Part shown: positions 11,500 to 23,220 of the stretch, piece by piece
How positions within the stretch are numbered: position 1 is the first letter of the stretch
Layout of the letters: every line of letters starts with the position of its first letter
DNA from: Thysanoteuthis rhombus
Lineage: Eukaryota > Mollusca > Cephalopoda > Oegopsida > Thysanoteuthidae
Assembly: GCA_963457665.1 (NCBI GenBank)
Contig: OY735224.1
Span: 49,110,311 to 49,174,310, forward strand
DNA length: 64,000 nucleotides
Direction: 5' to 3'
Program-made: the position numbers and the translations under genes
Notes under the pieces: generated by a model
Seen by the model: only the letters and a program-made list of their open reading frames with translations
What the model was told of the DNA's origin: nothing
The model's database searches: none

Positions 11500-12030
11500 A
11501 CGAGCAACAAAAGAAGTCAGCCAACCGAACCATCCGCAGCATCAGAGACAATCGAAGTTGCCATTACCTCCTTCATCAGAGAGGTGGGTGAGGACCCACC
11601 CATCGCTATGAGTCCTCCAATGTGCACGCTGGATATTGAGAGACCGTTGCCAGGCATAGAGGGAGCCTCAACATCCGTTGGTACTGTTCTACCGATGGTA
11701 GAGGCTCTTTCTTATCGGGTGAACTTCGGTCAACTATCACCTAGGATTGAGGAAGCTTCAACGCCTACCATAGCAACAGCTAATCGGGTTCATCTCCATC
11801 GACCAATATTGCCTAGCAATACTTCTGCAGTGAACCAGAGGATGAAGCTAAAGCATCGCCTTCTACTTATTGCCTTGGCATTTTTGATTGTCATTGCATT
11901 GACATTAAGTATAGTTTTGGCCATTGCAGCTAATATAAATGTCGTGATTTCAGAGATTATATGTATGCTGGCTGTGAAAAGTATCTTGGTTTATCTTTGC
12001 AACCAAGATTTGAACATTGATATGCTTTGA
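11500..12030 (+). pseudogene. Array copy 10: open frame but ACG in place of the ATG
   Basis: The 176-codon frame has no internal stop, and only the initiator is lost (ACG). Use of an in-frame internal ATG, for example Met37, would remove the conserved N-terminus. Type B end with K160 and finish NIDML, identical to copy 13. A near-cognate ACG start is possible in eukaryotes but is not shown here, so I call it a probable pseudogene. Confidence 0.55.
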
Positions 12031-12735
12031 ATATTTTCTCAAAAGTAGCCATTACCCACTTCATCATAGACGTGGGAACCATGCAACGTGCACATGAAAA
12101 AATAATGCTGGGTCTCACATTGGGAGACCACAAAACAACACAGTACATCCGGGAAAAGACAAGACTTAGAGACATCATAGAATCTATGAAAAATCTCAAA
12201 TGGCGGTGGGCTGGCCATTTTGCAAGAATGGCAGACAATCGATGGAGATCAAGACTCACAACATGGATCCCCCGACACCACATGTGCAACCGAGGCCAGA
12301 AAAAAGTTTGATCGAAAGACGCGCTAGACAAGTTCAGGATCTACTGGCTCCGTGACGCCCATCAGAGAGAAGTGTGGCAAATCCTGGGGAAGGTCGATGT
12401 CAAACGAAGGATGCTAAAAGACTGAATATAATGATGATGATCATCATCATCATGACATAGCTATGAAATTTAATCAATGAAAACGTTTCCAAATATGGTC
12501 AAGCTTATTTCCTTGTGATCGGTAAACGCTCTCACCATGACAACTTAATGTCATCTTAATGTTTTGCCGTATCAGGAGAACACTATGCAAAATTCTTGTT
12601 TTATCAACAATAGCATAAAGATTGCTTTCATTTACTGTTAAAATTGCATCGATCCCAGTTTTTCTCCTCTCAAAAACAATTCAATAGCTTAACAAAAATT
12701 AATCGTATATATCATATCAAGAAAAACAGTCCAAC

Positions 12736-13266
12736 ACGAGCAACAAAAGAAGTCAGCCAACCGAACCATCCGCAGCATCAGAGACAATCGAAGTTGCCAT
12801 TACCCCCTTCATCATAGAGATTGGTGAGGACCCACCCATCGCTATGAGTCCTCCAATGTGCACGCTGGATATTGAGAGACCGTAGCCAGGCATAGAGGGA
12901 GCCTCAACATCCGTTGGTACTGCTCTACCGATGGTAGAGGCTCCTACTTACCGGGTGAATTTCGGTCAACTATAACCTAGGATTGAGGAAGCTACAACAT
13001 CTACCATAGCAACAGCTAATCGGGTTCATCTTCCTCGACCAATATTGCCTAGCAATACTTCTGCAGTGAATCAGAGGATGAAGCTAAAGCATTGCCTTCT
13101 ACTTATTGCCTTGGCATTTTTCATTGTCATTACATTGACATTAGGTATAGTTTTGGCCATTGCAGCTACTATATATGTCGTGATTTCTGAAATTATATTC
13201 ATGCTGGCTATGTATTCTATATTGGTTTATCTTTGCAACCAAGATTTGAACATTGAGACGCTTTGA
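12736..13266 (+). pseudogene. Array copy 11: no ATG, stops at codons 50 and 80
   Basis: ACG start, TAG at 12883-12885 and TAA at 12973-12975, the same three lesions as copy 9. Type A end with Phe in the IIFML stretch and a NIETL finish. The shared lesions imply duplication or conversion after the damage. Confidence 0.85.
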
Positions 13267-13970
13267 ATATTTTCTCAAAAGTGGCCATTACCCCCTTCAT
13301 CATAGACGTGGGAACCATGCAACGTGCACATGAAAGAATAATGCTAGGTCTCACATGGGGAGACCACAAAACAACACAGTACATCGGGGAAAAGACAAGA
13401 CTTAGAGACATCATAGAATCTATGAAAAATCTCAAATGGTGGTGGGCTGGCCATCTTGCAACAATGGCAGACAATCGATGGACATCACGACTCACAACAT
13501 GGACCTCCCAAGACCACATATGAAACTGAGACCGGCTAAATGTTAGATGGAAAGACGTTCTAGACAAGTTCAGGAACTTCTGGCTCCGTGACGCCCATCA
13601 GAGAAAAGTGTGGCAAATCCTGGGGAGGTCTATGTCAAACGACTGATGCTAAAAGACTGATGATAATGATGATCATCATCATCATCATGACATAGCTATG
13701 AAATTTAATCAATGAAAACGTTTCCAAATATGGTCAAGCTTATTTCCTTGTGATCGGTAAACGTTTTCACCATGACAACTTAATGTCATCTTAATGTTTT
13801 GCCGTATCAGAAGAACACTGTGCAAAATTCTTGTTTTATCAACAATATTATAAAGATTGCTTTCATTTACTGTTAAAATTGCATCGATCCCAGTTTTTCT
13901 CCTCTCAAAAACAATTCAATAGCTTAACAAAAATTAATCGTATATATCATATCAAGAAAAACAGTCCAAC

Positions 13971-14501
13971 ATGAGCAACAAAAGAAGCCAGCCAACCGAA
14001 CCATCCGCAGCATCAGAGACAATCGAAGTGGCCATTACCCGCTTCAGCATAGAGATTGGTGAGGACCCACCCATCGCTATGAGTCCTCCAATGTGCACGC
14101 TGGATATTGAGAGACCGTTGCCAGGCATAGAGGGAGCCTCAACATCCGTTGGTACTGTTCTATCGATGGTAGAGGCTCCTACTTACCGGGTGAACTTCGG
14201 TCTACTATCACCTAGGATTGAGGAAGCTTCAACGCCTACCATAGCAACAGCTAATCGGGTTCATCTCCATCGACCAATATTGCCTAGCAATACTTCTGCA
14301 GTGAACCAGAGGATGAAGCTAAAGCATCGCCTTCTACTTATTGCCTTGGCATATTTGATTGTCATTACATTGACATTAGGTATAGTTTTGGCCATTGCAG
14401 CTACTATATATGTCGTGATTTCTGAAATTATATGTATGCTGGCTATGTATTCTAAATTGGTTTATCTTTGCAACCAAGATTTGAACATTGATAGGCTTTG
14501 A
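13971..14501 (+). CDS. Array copy 12: 176-aa putative membrane protein, intact
   Basis: Intact, type A end. Private residues are R24, S26, I29, S65, L78 and K162. Lys162 sits in the second hydrophobic segment and could stop it from spanning a membrane. The LINE tail behind it carries a small deletion in an A-run near 14628 that breaks its frame, so gene and LINE tail decay independently. Confidence 0.64.
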   Translation: MSNKRSQPTEPSAASETIEVAITRFSIEIGEDPPIAMSPPMCTLDIERPLPGIEGASTSVGTVLSMVEAPTYRVNFGLLSPRIEEASTPTIATANRVHLHRPILPSNTSAVNQRMKLKHRLLLIALAYLIVITLTLGIVLAIAATIYVVISEIICMLAMYSKLVYLCNQDLNIDRL

Positions 14502-15204
14502 ATATTTTCTCAAAAGTGGCCATTACCCTCTTCATCATAGACGTGGGAACCATGCAACGTGCACATGAAAGAATAATGCTGGGCCTCACGTGGAGAGACC
14601 ACAAAACAACACAGCACATCCGGGAAAAAAAAGACTTAGAGACATCATAGGATCTATAAAAAATCTCAAATGGTGGTGAGCTGGCCATCTTGCAAGAATG
14701 GCAGACAATCGATGAAGATCAAGACTCACAACATGGATCCCCCGACACCACATGTGCAACCGAGGCCAGAAAAATGTTCGATCGAAAGACGCGCTAGACA
14801 AGTTCAGGATCTACTGGCTCCGTGACGCCCATCAGAGAGAAGTGTGGCAAATCCTGGGGAGGTCTATGTCAAACGACTGATGCTAAAAGACTGATGATAA
14901 TGATGATGATCATCATCGTCATGACATAGCTATGAAATTTAATCAACGAAAACGTTTCCAAACATGATCAAGCTTATTTCCTTATGATCGGTAAACGTTC
15001 TCACCATGACAACTTAACGTCATCTTAATGTTCTGCCGTATCGGAAGAACACTGTGCAAAATTCTTGTTTTATCGACAATATTATAAAGATTGCTTTCAT
15101 TTACTGTTTAAATTGCATCGATCCCAGTTTTTCTCCTCTCAAAAACAATTCGATAGCTTAACAAAAATTAATCGTATATATCATATCAAGAAAAACAGTC
15201 CAAC

Positions 15205-15735
15205 ATGAGCAACTAAAGAAGCCAGCCAACCGAACCATCCGCAGCATCAGAGAAAATCGAAGTGGCCATTACCCCCTTCAGCATAGAGATTGGTGAGGAC
15301 CCACCCATCGCTATGAGTCCTCCAATGTGCACGCTGGATATTGAGAGACCGTAGCCAGGCATAGAGGGAGCCTCAACATCCGTTGGTACTGTTCTACCGA
15401 TGGTAGAGGCTCCTACTTACCGGGTGAACTTCGGTCAACTATCACCTAGGATTGAAGAAGCTTCAACGCCTACCATAGCAACAGCTAATCGGGTTGATCT
15501 TCCTCGACCAATATTGCCTAGCAATACTTCTGCACTGAACCAGAGGATGAAGCTAAAGTATCGCCTTCTACTTATTGCCTTGGCATTTTTGATTGTCATT
15601 GCATTGACATTAAGTATAGTTTTGGCCATTGCAGCTAATATAAATGTCGTGATTTCAGAGATTATATGTATGCTGGCTGTGAAAAGTATCTTGGTTTATC
15701 TTTGCAACCAAGATTTGAACATTGATATGCTTTGA
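15205..15735 (+). pseudogene. Array copy 13: stops at codons 4 and 50
   Basis: ATG present, but codon 4 is TAA (15214-15216) and codon 50 is TAG (15352-15354). Codon 80 is normal. Type B end identical to copy 10, 3,705 bp upstream, and the LINE tails of the two units are also the same. The N-terminal part therefore has a different history from the C-terminal part. Confidence 0.85.
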
Positions 15736-16439
15736 ATATTTTCTCAAAAGTAGCCATTACCCACTTCATCATAGACGTGGGAACCATGCAACGTGCACAT
15801 GAAAAAATAATGCTGGGTCTCACATTGGGAGACCACAAAACAACACAGTACATCCGGGAAAAGACAAGACTTAGAGACATCATAGAATCTATGAAAAATC
15901 TCAAATGGCGGTGGGCTGGCCATTTTGCAAGAATGGCAGACAATCGATGGAGATCAAGACTCACAACATGGATCCCCCGACACCACATGTGCAACCGAGG
16001 CCAGAAAAAAGTTTGATCGAAAGACGCGCTAGACAAGTTCAGGATCTACTGGCTCCGTGACGCCCATCAGAGAAAAGTGTGGCAAATCCTGGGGAGGTCT
16101 ATGTCAAACGACTGATGCTAAAAGACTGATGATAATGATGATGATCATCATCGTCATGACATAGCTATGAAATTTAATCAACGAAAACGTTTCCAAACAT
16201 GATCAAGCTTATTTCCTTATGATCGGTAAACGTTCTCACCATGACAACTTAACGTCATCTTAATGTTCTGCCGTATTGGAATAACACTGTGCAAAATTCT
16301 TGTTTTTTCGACAATAGCATAAAGATTGCTCTCATTTACTGTTAAAATTGCATCGATCTCAGTTTTTCTCCTCTCAAAAACAATTCAATAGCTTAACAAA
16401 AATTAATCGTATATATCATATCAAGAAAAACAGTCCAAC

Positions 16440-16697
16440 ATGAGCAACAAAAGAAGCCAGCCAACCGAACCATCCGCAGCATCAGAGACAATCGAAGTGG
16501 CCATTACCCCCTTCATCATAGAGATGGGTGAGGACCCACCCATCGCTATGAGTCCTCCAATGTGCACGCTGGATATTGAGAGACCGTTGCCAGGCATAGA
16601 GGGAGCCTCAACATCCGTTGGTACTGTTCTACCGATGGTAGAGGTTCCATCTCACCGGTGCAACCGAGGCCGGCAAAATGTTAGATGGAAAGACTAG
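16440..16697 (+). pseudogene. Array copy 14: truncated gene fused to the distal LINE tail
   Basis: Codons 1-68 are normal, then VPSHR follows and the frame runs straight into CNRGRQNVRWKD of the LINE tail before a stop. About 600 bp, including the whole hydrophobic segment, are deleted. The join at about 16660 sits where both partners contain CCGG or CCG, so a microhomology-mediated deletion is likely. The following sequence goes directly from gcccat into an expanded (GAT)n tract. Confidence 0.8.
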
Positions 16698-17053
16698 GTA
16701 GACAAGTTCAGGAACTACTGGCTCCGTGACGCCCATGATGATGATGATGATGATGATTATGATGATGATGACATAGCTATGAAATATAATCCATGAAAAC
16801 GTTTCCAAATATGGTCAAGCTTATTTCTATATTATCAGTAAACGTTCTCACCATGACAACTTGACGTCATATTAATGTTCTGCCGTATCCGAAGAAAACT
16901 GTGCAAAATTCTTGTTTTATCAACAATAGTAGAAAGATTGCTTTCATTTACTGTTAAAATTGCATTGAAGCCAGTTTTTGTCTTTTCAAAACAAATTCAA
17001 TAGCAGTTAACAAAAATCAATTAAACATATCATATTAAGAAAAACGGTCCAAC

Positions 17054-17395
17054 ATGGGCAACAGAACAAGCCAGCCAACCGAACCATCTTCAGCATCAGA
17101 AACTGTCGGAGTGGCCATTACATCCTTCATCATAGACGTGGGAACCATGCTACGTGCCAATGAAAAAATAATGCTGGGCCTCACATGGAGAGACCATAAA
17201 ACAGTACAGTACATCCGGGAAAAGACAAGAGTTAGAGACATCATAGAATCCATTAAAAATCTCAAATGGCGGTTGGCTTGCCATTTTGCAAGAATGGCAG
17301 ACAATTGATGGACATCACGAATCACAACATGGATTCCCCGAGACCACAAGTGCAACCGAGGCCGGCAAAATGTTAGATGGAAAGACGACAAATTC
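17054..17395 (+). pseudogene. In-frame fusion of the gene N-terminus with the LINE RT tail
   Basis: The frame starts MGNRTSQPTEPSSAS, continues through VAITSFIIDVGT (gene codons 20-31), and then passes without a break into the LINE block (EKIMLGLTWRDHKTVQYI, IKNLKWRLACHFARMADN). It stops at 17306-17308, where the CGA of the array consensus is TGA, and is open again to about 17395. At about 17388 the LINE sequence is cut and joined to the leader of the next gene copy. The MGNRTS start fits the N-myristoylation pattern G-x3-S/T, unlike the MSNKRS of the array. This copy looks like the parent of the gene-LINE junction found in every array unit. Confidence 0.75.
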
Positions 17396-17450
17396 AATAG
17401 CAGTTAACAAAAACCAATTGAATATATCATATCAAGAAAAACAGTCTTAC

Positions 17451-18005
17451 ACGAGCAACAAAACAAGCCAGCTCACTGAACCATATGCAGCATCAGAAAC
17501 ATTCAAAGTCGCCATTACCCCCTTCATCCTAGAGGTAGGTGAGGACCCACAGATCGCTATGAGTCCTCCAACGTGTACAGTGGATATTGAGAGACCGTTG
17601 CCAGGCGTAGAGGGAGCCTCAACATCACTTGGTACTGTCCTACCGATGATAGAGGCTCCTTCTCCCTGGGTGAACTTCGGTCAACTATCACCCAGGATTG
17701 AGGAAGCTTCAACACCTACCATAGCGGCAGCTAATCAGGTTCATCTTCTTGGACCAAGATTGCCTGGCAATGCTTCTGCAGTGAACAAGAGGATGAAGCT
17801 AAAGATGCGTCTTTTTCTTATTCTCTAGACATTGTTGGTTGCCATTACATTGACATTAACAATATATTTGGCCATTGTAGCTACTCCATATGCCCTGATT
17901 TTTGATATTATAAGTATGATGGCATTGTATGGTGTATTTGCATTTTACACCAATATTGAACCATGGGCGTGCTTGAGTTTTTTTCCTGAAAATTGTGAAT
18001 CTTGA
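17451..18005 (+). pseudogene. Divergent dispersed copy of the membrane-protein gene
   Basis: Starts with ACG at 17451, followed by SNKTSQLTEPYAAS. The match runs to the basic block MKLKMR, then a TAG at 17826-17828 interrupts the hydrophobic segment. The frame then continues through a membrane-like stretch to a stop at 18003-18005. Its C-terminus resembles the 56.8-kb copy and not the array copies. Its 3' flank continues past 17970 without a LINE tail, so it keeps the original gene-3'UTR arrangement, and it leads into satellite A. Confidence 0.75.
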
Positions 18006-18049
18006 CTTGGAAATACGTTTTCGAGTAGCCTGCTGTATTGAGCCTGGCA

Positions 18050-20656
18050 ATATTCTATGGGAGTTTATTTCATTTTCAGGAAGCCTGTCAGATTAAAACT
18101 GACGATGGGAACCTGTGACACTGATATTCACGATGGTCCCTTCAAGACTCTTTTCATTTTGTGGGAGGAAACCAGTGAAATTGATCCTGAAAATAGTCTG
18201 TTAGACTTTATTTCATTTTCCAGGAAGCCTTTATGACTGATATTCACAATGGTCTCTTCAGGACTCTTTTTGTTTTCGGGAGGAAGATAGTGAAATTGAA
18301 CCTGAAAATTATTTTTAGAGACTTTATTTTGTTTCTGGGAGGTCTAAGAGACTGAAATTAACAATGGTATCTTCAAAACTCTTATCGTTTTTGGGAAGAA
18401 GCAAGTGAAATTGAACCTAAAAATAGTCTGTAAGACTTTATTTTGCTCCCAGGAAACTTAAGGTTGATATTCACAATGGTCTATTCGAGACTCTTTTCAT
18501 TTTCAAGAAGAAGCCAGTGAAATTAAACCTGAAAATAGTCTGAGAGACTTCATTTCATTTTGGGAAGTACATCAGACTGATATTCACCATGGTCTCTTGA
18601 AGACTTTTTTCTCTTCAGGAGGAAAACAGTGAAACTGAACCTGAAAATAGTCCGTGAGACTTTATTTTGTTTCCAATGAGCCTTTAAGTTTGATATTCAC
18701 AATGGTGTCTTCAAGAATCTTTTCATTTCCTGGACGAAGCCAGTGAAATTGAACCTGAAAATAGTTTGTCAGACTTTATTTTATTTCCAGGAAGCTTTTA
18801 AGACTGATATTCAGAACGGTATTTTCAAGATTTTTTTCGTTTTTGGGAGGAAACCAGTGATATAGAACCTGAAAATAGTCTGTGAGACTTTATTTTGTTT
18901 CCAGGAAGCCTTTTAGACTCATATTCACAATTGAGTCTACAAAATTCTTTTTCCTTTTTGAGAGGAAGCCAGTGAAATTGAACCAGAAAATAGTCTGTTA
19001 GACTTTATTTTGTTTCCACAAAACCTTTATGACTGATATTAACAATGGGCTCTTCAAGAATGCTTTTTATTCGGGAGGAAGCCAGTGAAATTGAACCGGA
19101 AAATAGTCTGTGAGACTTTAATTTATTTCCAGGAAGACTTTAAGACTGATATTCACAATGTGGTCTCTTCAAGACTCTTTTCGTTTCCGGGAGGACGCAA
19201 GTGGAATTGAACCTGAAAATAGTGTGTGAAACTTTATTTCATTTTCGGGAAGTTTATGATACTGATATTGACAATGGTCTATTCAAGACTCTTTTCAATT
19301 TCGGGGAGTAAGCCAGTGAAATTGAACCTCAAAATAGTCTGTGAGACTTTATTTTAATTACAGGAAGCCTTTAAGACTGATATTCATAATGGTCTCTTCA
19401 AGACTCTTTTCGTTTTCGGGATGATGCCAGTGAAAATGAACCTCAAAATAGTCTTTGAGACTTTATTTTGTTTCCAGGAAGCCTTTAAGACTAGTATTTA
19501 GAATGTTCTCTTCGAGACTCTCTTCGTTTTCAGGAGGAAGTCAGTGAAATTGAAACCGAAAATAGTATGTGAAACTTTATTTCGTTTTTCGGAAGTCTAT
19601 GAGACTGAAATTCACAATGGTGTTTTCTAGACTCTTTTCGTTTTCGGGAGGAAGCCAGTGAAATTGAACCTGAAAATAGTCTGTAAGACTTTATTTTGCT
19701 TCCAAGAAACTTAAGGCAGATATTCACGATGGTCTCTTCAAGACTCTTTTTGTTTTGGGGAGGAAGCCAGTGAAATTGAACCCGAAAATAGTCTGTGAAA
19801 CTTTATTTTGTTTTGAGGAAGCCTTTAAGACTGATATTCACAATGGTCTCTTCAAGACTCTTTTTGTTTTCGGAAGGAAGCCAGTGAAATTGAATCTGAA
19901 AATAGTCTGTGAGACTTTATTTCATTTACAGGAAGTCTATGAGACTGATAGTCACAATGGTTCCTACAAGACTTTTTCGCATCCGGGAGGATGCCAGTGA
20001 AAATGATGCTGAAAATAGTCTATGAGACTTTATTTTGTTTCGAGGATGCCTTCAAGACTGATATTCACAATGGTATCTTCAAGACTCTTTTCTATTTCGG
20101 GAGGAAGCCAGTGAAATTGAACCTGAAAAATAGTCTGTGAGACGTTATTCTGTCTTTGGAAAGTCTATGAGATTGAAATTCACAATGGTGTCTTCAAGAC
20201 TCTTTTTCTTTTCGGGAAGAAGCCAGTGAAATTGAACCTGAAAATAGTCTCTGAGACTTTATATTGTTCAAGGGAGCTTTTAAGACTGATATTCACGATG
20301 GTCTCTTCAAGACTCTTTTTGTTTTCGGTAAGCCAGTGAAATTGAACCTGAAAATAGTCTGTGAAACTTTATTTTGTTTCGAGGAAGCCTTCAAGACTGA
20401 TATTCACAATGGTATCTTCAAGACTCTTTTTGTTTTCGGTAAGCCAGTGAAATTGAACCTGAGAATAGTCTGTGAAACTTTATTTTGTTTCGAGGAAGCC
20501 TTCAAGACTGATATTCACAATGGTATCTTCAAGACTCTCTACGTTTTCGGGAGGAAGCCAGTGAAATTGAACCTGAAAAATAGTCTGTGAGACTTTATTT
20601 TGTTTCCAGGAGGCCTTCAAGACTGATATTTACAATGGTCTCTTCAAGACAGATAA
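18050..20656 (+). repeat. Satellite A array 1 (114-bp unit, ~23 copies)
   Basis: Unit landmarks are gccagtgaaattgaacc, tgaaaatagtctgtgagac, tttattttgtttccagg and aagcctttaagactgatatt. Copies diverge noticeably from each other. The 114-bp period is 38 codons, so some stretches stay open (for example 20264-20590), but these look like by-products. The array follows the 3' tail of the gene copy at 17451. Confidence 0.92.
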
Positions 20657-21352
20657 AGATGACGATGATACCATGACTGATATTTTTTCAATCATTACTT
20701 CAATGAGACTAAAAAAAACTATCGTCAACATATGTTTCATTATTTTCATTATTTTCATATTAATTCGATGCAGTGATTTGGAGAAATGAAAATATCATTT
20801 TATCAGAAATCACTTCCCAATGACTCTTTGGTATTTATTAGATATTGAATTACTAAACTATCTTACAATACTCAAATAAAATTCACAAGCAATTTTCTTT
20901 CTTTTTTTTTAACAATCCTTTATAATCATCTTACAATGATTTAGAAGCGTATACTTCGAGAGAAAAATTCAACTTTGAATCTTCCCCCCTCCTTCCAAAT
21001 GTAAGAATAAGAGGGAATAATGGATGAGATCTGCGTTTAGCCTTTTCCCTGGAGTTTGACCCCGATTCAAAGTTGTTTTGTTTCCTACAAGAGTTCAAAG
21101 ATAAGTCAGTGTTTCATCAGTCAATGATGAACCACGACCCCACCCAACATACACCGTCAGGCTGAGTGTACGCTTCTATGACAGGGAATCCCATTTTGGG
21201 CTTTTTCAAGACTGTTGTGACCTTAAAACAATTTTAAAATGAATGACAAATGTAAGTTCTGAAAGATATAGTGCAAAAATATTGGAAATTACCAAATTTG
21301 TAAAAAAGTTTCCTTCTTCTTCTTCTTCCTCTCCTTCTTCGTCTTCTTCACC

Positions 21353-21385
<33 letters not shown>

Positions 21386-22120
21386 GTAGGTAACTCTGAA
21401 AAGCCTAAAAGGATATTCAACTTTCTTGAATGTAGTAATAATATAAAAGTTTTAAAACAAACTTAACAGCCTAGATATCTTTTGATGAATATCTAAATAT
21501 TCACTGACATATTGATAATAGCTAGAAAGGTTTTTGAATTATCAAAATATCCAAACAGCCCAACAAATATCGAGACGTGGATGAAAGATAGTGAAAGTGA
21601 AAAGAAAAAGTTGTTGTCAAGAACGGTAACTCTGAAATACTCTTGATCGCTTATCTCCCTTGAAAGCTATTTGAACCTTTCAAATCCTAAGCGTTTAACA
21701 TAACGAGAAAAACAAGAGATTCTCTTGAAAAGCAGCCACGTTATAGAGACGAGTTTGGTGTGGAATGAGATTATTAATAATAGAAAAAAACAAGTTTCAT
21801 TCACCGGTTTGGCCTCTATGAATGTTAGCATAATGAATAAAAGAAATGCTAATTTTTGAAAGATTTGGTGTAAAAATAACAGAAAGCTTTTTTTCGGGGC
21901 GGGGGATATAATTACTAGTTTTACTACTGTAGTACTAGTAATATTAGTAATTATTTCCCTACTACAATGATGATGATGATTATTATTATTACATAATTAT
22001 TCAATTCCTTCTATAGATTGTTGAGGAGACAATGGAAATTGCCAAATCAATAAAACTTTTCTTTTTCAAATACCAGCTGAAATAATTTATTTTTTTAATC
22101 ACGAATTACGTTGATAATTT
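20657..22120 (+). repeat. Module M1, long copy, with embedded microsatellite
   Basis: This block recurs at 22770-23220 (partial), 28880-29410, 52800-53380 (inverted) and 54700-55404 (inverted). Landmarks are cacttcccaatgact near 20805, a G+A-rich stretch with tgatgaaccacgacccc near 21125, gtacgcttctatgacagg near 21169, and accggtttggcctctatgaa near 21802. A (TTC)n(CAC)n(ATC)n tract lies at 21311-21388 and a satellite B fragment at about 21390-21475. No coding potential was recognised. Its class is unknown; it could be an old transposon. Confidence 0.75.
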
Positions 22121-22770
22121 CAAAAGTGTTTCAAACTTTTATTTCTCTAGTATTTCTCCTTAATATGATTGAAATTCATTGTGAAAATAACTTTTCACTT
22201 TTGGAACCTACGTTTGAAAGGATGTTTTAAATTTCTTGTGCTACAATATTTCTACATATTTTAATACGGAAAAATGTGAAAATCAACTCAAATAAGTGTA
22301 ATAAGGATATTTCAAGCTCATAAACCAATGTTTTGGAGGTTTTTAATATTTGTTTTCTTAATTTAGTATATAAAGATATAAGCAGGGCTTTTTTAGCTTC
22401 AAAAGCAATGTTTTAAAGTTTTTTTTAACAATTCTAAATAATGTAGTAATAATATAAAATTGGATTTTGAAAATGTTGAAACCAAAGCTAAAATGGTATA
22501 AAGAAAGTTTTCTTAGCTTTGACACCAATGTCTTGAAAGTTTTTTGATAATTTTCATGAATCTATCAATAATAAACGATTGAATTTTAAAGTGTAAAAAG
22601 CGAGGCTGAAAAGGTATAAACAGCTTTGAAAGTAATGTTTTAAAGGTTCTTAACTATTCTCTTTGATGTATTAATTAATCTATTCGTAAGTGAGAAAAGC
22701 AAGCCTAGAAAGATATAAACATAGCTTTTTTTACCTTGAAAAACAATGTTTCAAAGTTTCAAAAACAGTG
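22120..22770 (+). repeat. Satellite B, monomeric and diverged
   Basis: Unit of about 115-120 bp marked by caatgtttt.aaggttttt, ttgaatgtagtaataatat, caaagtgt.aaaacca and aaaaggtataaacagagcctt. Copies here are heavily diverged, which suggests an old array edge. Confidence 0.75.
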
Positions 22771-23220
22771 TTTCATCAGTGAACGATGAGCTCCGAAAAT
22801 CCACACACACACACACTGTCTGGCCGAACGTACGCTTCTATGACAGGGAATCCAATTTCATGCCTTTCAGTCACCGGTTTGGCCTCTATGAATGTTATCA
22901 TAATGAATAAAAAATAAAATGCATCTTTGTGAAAGATCTGGTGTCAAAATAACAGAAAGTTCAGAATGAGTGAAAAGATGTTTTTAGCGGGGATGATTAT
23001 GATGATGATGATGATGCTACGACGACGACGATTACACGTTATTACATAGATGATGATGATGATGATGATGATGATTACACGTTATTCCATAGATGATGGT
23101 GATGATGATGATGATGACACGTCATTCCATAGATGATGGTGATGATGATGATTACACATTATTCCATAGATTGTAAAGGAGACGCTGGAAATAGCCTAAG
23201 TAATCAAACTTTTTTTTTAA
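22770..23220 (+). repeat. Module M1, partial copy with (GAT)n tracts
   Basis: Carries the M1 landmarks cagtgtttcatcagtgaacg, gtacgcttctatgacagg and accggtttggcctctatgaa, then a long GATGAT stretch with variants (about 22990-23155), then the conserved end ccatagattgtaaaggagac. Only the middle and right part of M1 is present. Confidence 0.72.

Larger units (their letters stand above)
1..16780 (+). repeat. Tandem array of ~1,235-bp units (gene + LINE tail + GAT/ATC microsatellite)
   Basis: Gene starts recur at 381, 1617, 2851, 4087, 5323, 6556, 7791, 9027, 10263, 11500, 12736, 13971, 15205 and 16440, a spacing of 1,233-1,237 bp. Each unit holds, in order, a leader of about 275 bp, a 531-bp gene, about 10 nt of 3' sequence, a LINE reverse-transcriptase tail starting about 580 bp after the gene start and running about 340 bp, and a tract of GATGAT followed by ATCATC. 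Bases 1-60 are the end of an earlier LINE tail, so the array continues leftwards out of the window. Units 1 and 4, 2 and 5, and 10 and 13 are especially alike and each pair lies 3,705-3,706 bp apart, so a three-unit higher-order repeat is superimposed. Confidence 0.95.

Noticed and set aside
862-16036. Antisense frames of 100-124 codons repeated in nearly every array unit (for example 862-1212, 4568-4918, 7013-7387)
   Set aside because: They lie opposite the LINE tail and gene end, recur only because the units are copies, and show no known motif. The sense strand explains the conservation.
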